A stretch of DNA of 64,000 bases from Azadirachta indica (lineage: Eukaryota > Streptophyta > Magnoliopsida > Sapindales > Meliaceae). The notes beneath the pieces are model-generated. The model did not search any database and was not told the origin of the DNA. It saw only the letters and a list, made by a program, of their open reading frames with translations. The translations under genes were made by a program, and so were the position numbers. Shown piece after piece: positions 62,847 to 64,000 of this stretch; position 1 is the stretch's first letter; every line of letters begins with the position of its first letter. The DNA lies in contig CM040449.1 in assembly GCA_022749755.1 (NCBI GenBank), positions 6,281,157-6,345,156 of the forward strand. Reading direction: 5' to 3'.

Positions 62847-64000
62847 CTGAAAAATGAACCAGAAACTTGTTAACACTCAAACCAGAACTGTGCAATACAA
62901 ATTAAGGGAGTTAACCATCATTCTGTAAAACTTAAGCTCACAGGAAAAGATCCAGTTATGATATTTACTGTAAAACATCACTAATGTGCAAAGGCTGAAT
63001 ATGTGGGGGCATGATAGAATTTAAATATTATTGGTAGAATCTTCTATAAAAGCTAAAACTTATCATACTAGACATGCATGGCACTAGCAAATGTGTAAAC
63101 AATTGCATCATGCAGCTGAAATCACATGTATCATTAGCAAGATCTCAATAGCAAAGGTTGCAAAGCCTAAGTAGTAATATTCCTTCCTTGGAAACAGAAG
63201 AATTTACTAAAATGAAAGGGGGAAAGATCCAATTTTAAAACCCATCTACCATCAACAAAAAACAAAACAATAATATCTGCCCAAACACTCTAGCCATCCA
63301 CAAATTTTTAAAAATGAAAAAAACCCCAACAAGATAATCTTGCTATATTTGTTTATTTTATAATCTAAAAATCCGAAAACCCGCTTAACAAACTCAATTT
63401 TGAAACTGGCCCTGCAACTACACTCTTAACAATTTTTATAAGCAATGAACTTGAGGTTTCTTTTGCCACATAGGCAGCCCAGAAGAATCAAACACCAGAC
63501 CTTGTGAGAGCAAACCATGGGCCTGACAACTTCACTAACTCCTCAAGGTTATATTGTGGCTTCATTGAGTTGCATAATCTAAGCTCCAGGAGATCTACAC
63601 AAGAATACACAGCCCATCATCTGGGACTTAGCTAACAGTTCTGATAGGCAGATATCAGTTATACCTAAAACCAACCTGAATAATGGCCCAGCCAATGAAA
63701 GGATTTAAAGATAACATTATTTGATGTAGGTTGAAGTGCAAATATGCATCTCTTGATATAGATGAATAGAGAATGAACCATGTATCAATCCAAATAATAA
63801 AAATTGATAAGTTGATGACTACCGCAAGCTGTTTCCAGCATATTACACCCATATTTTCTGTTGTTAAATATACTCGGTAGTGTTTTTAATAACAAAAATT
63901 GCAAAGGCAAACACGATTATATTTAACCAGACTCGAACAACCTAAAGTAACACCCACCTAGCCTGGGTTTGGCTTGAGCATCCGTAGCTGAAGTCAGATT
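62847..64000 (-). other. intron of the symplekin gene (incomplete)
   Basis: At least 1.15 kb of intron upstream of the first visible exon. I searched for the preceding conserved exon and did not find it. It contains a tRNA-like patch at 63476-63545. Confidence 0.55.
63476..63545 (-). mobile_element. possible tRNA-derived SINE remnant
   Basis: On the minus strand a TTAGTGAAGTTGTCAGG stretch resembles a pol III A box. About 35 bases later, TGGTGTTTGATTC resembles a B box (GGTTCGANTC). The surrounding text (GCCCATGGTTTGCTCTCACAAGGTCT) is tRNA-like in layout. It is degenerate, and no poly(A)/poly(T) tail or target duplication was identified. Confidence 0.3.

Overview
This is nuclear DNA from a eudicot plant. 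The evidence is GT-AG introns, long AT-rich intergenic stretches full of TA microsatellites, LTR retrotransposons, a Mutator-like transposon, and plant-specific families (LRR-RLK, DOG1-domain, GT43 xylan synthase, group-4 sucrose transporter). I cannot name the species.

Host genes, left to right: an RLK7-type LRR receptor kinase (-, 886-4002, two exons); a DOG1-domain gene resembling RAS1 (-, 25432-26229); a SUT4-type sucrose transporter (+, 29934-34724, five exons, two 1-base frameshifts); a DTX49-like MATE transporter (+, 38811-40604, two exons); an IRX9H-type GT43 xylan glycosyltransferase (+, 56589-58965, three exons); and the last six visible coding exons of a symplekin gene (-, 60819-62846), which runs off the right edge. 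From memory of the Arabidopsis map, RAS1, SUT4 and RLK7 are neighbours at At1g09950-09970, and IRX9H lies beside a symplekin-like gene near At1g27600. The window therefore looks like two ancestral gene blocks joined by intergenic DNA enlarged by transposons.

The most layered part is 9.2-26.8 kb. A region carrying the RAS1-like gene is tandemly duplicated (9241-12739 and 12741-26767). The first copy has lost almost all of the gene. The second keeps it but is split by a roughly 10.4-kb Mutator-like element (about 14119-24553) with inverted termini, a probable 9-bp target duplication and a decayed transposase. Nested in that element is a young chromodomain Ty3/gypsy retrotransposon (14550-19073). 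Its two 633-bp LTRs differ at only five positions. Its single open frame encodes gag, protease, integrase and chromodomain but has no reverse transcriptase or RNase H.

A second LTR element, a Ty1/copia on the minus strand (48826-54700, perfect CAAGG target duplication), has a broken polyprotein. It lacks a TGG-type primer binding site. Where that site should be there is a 14-base sequence complementary to its own U5. The remaining DNA (4.2-9.2, 26.8-29.5, 34.8-38.6, 40.9-48.8 and 54.7-56.6 kb) holds microsatellites and possible small transposon remnants but no gene I can support.
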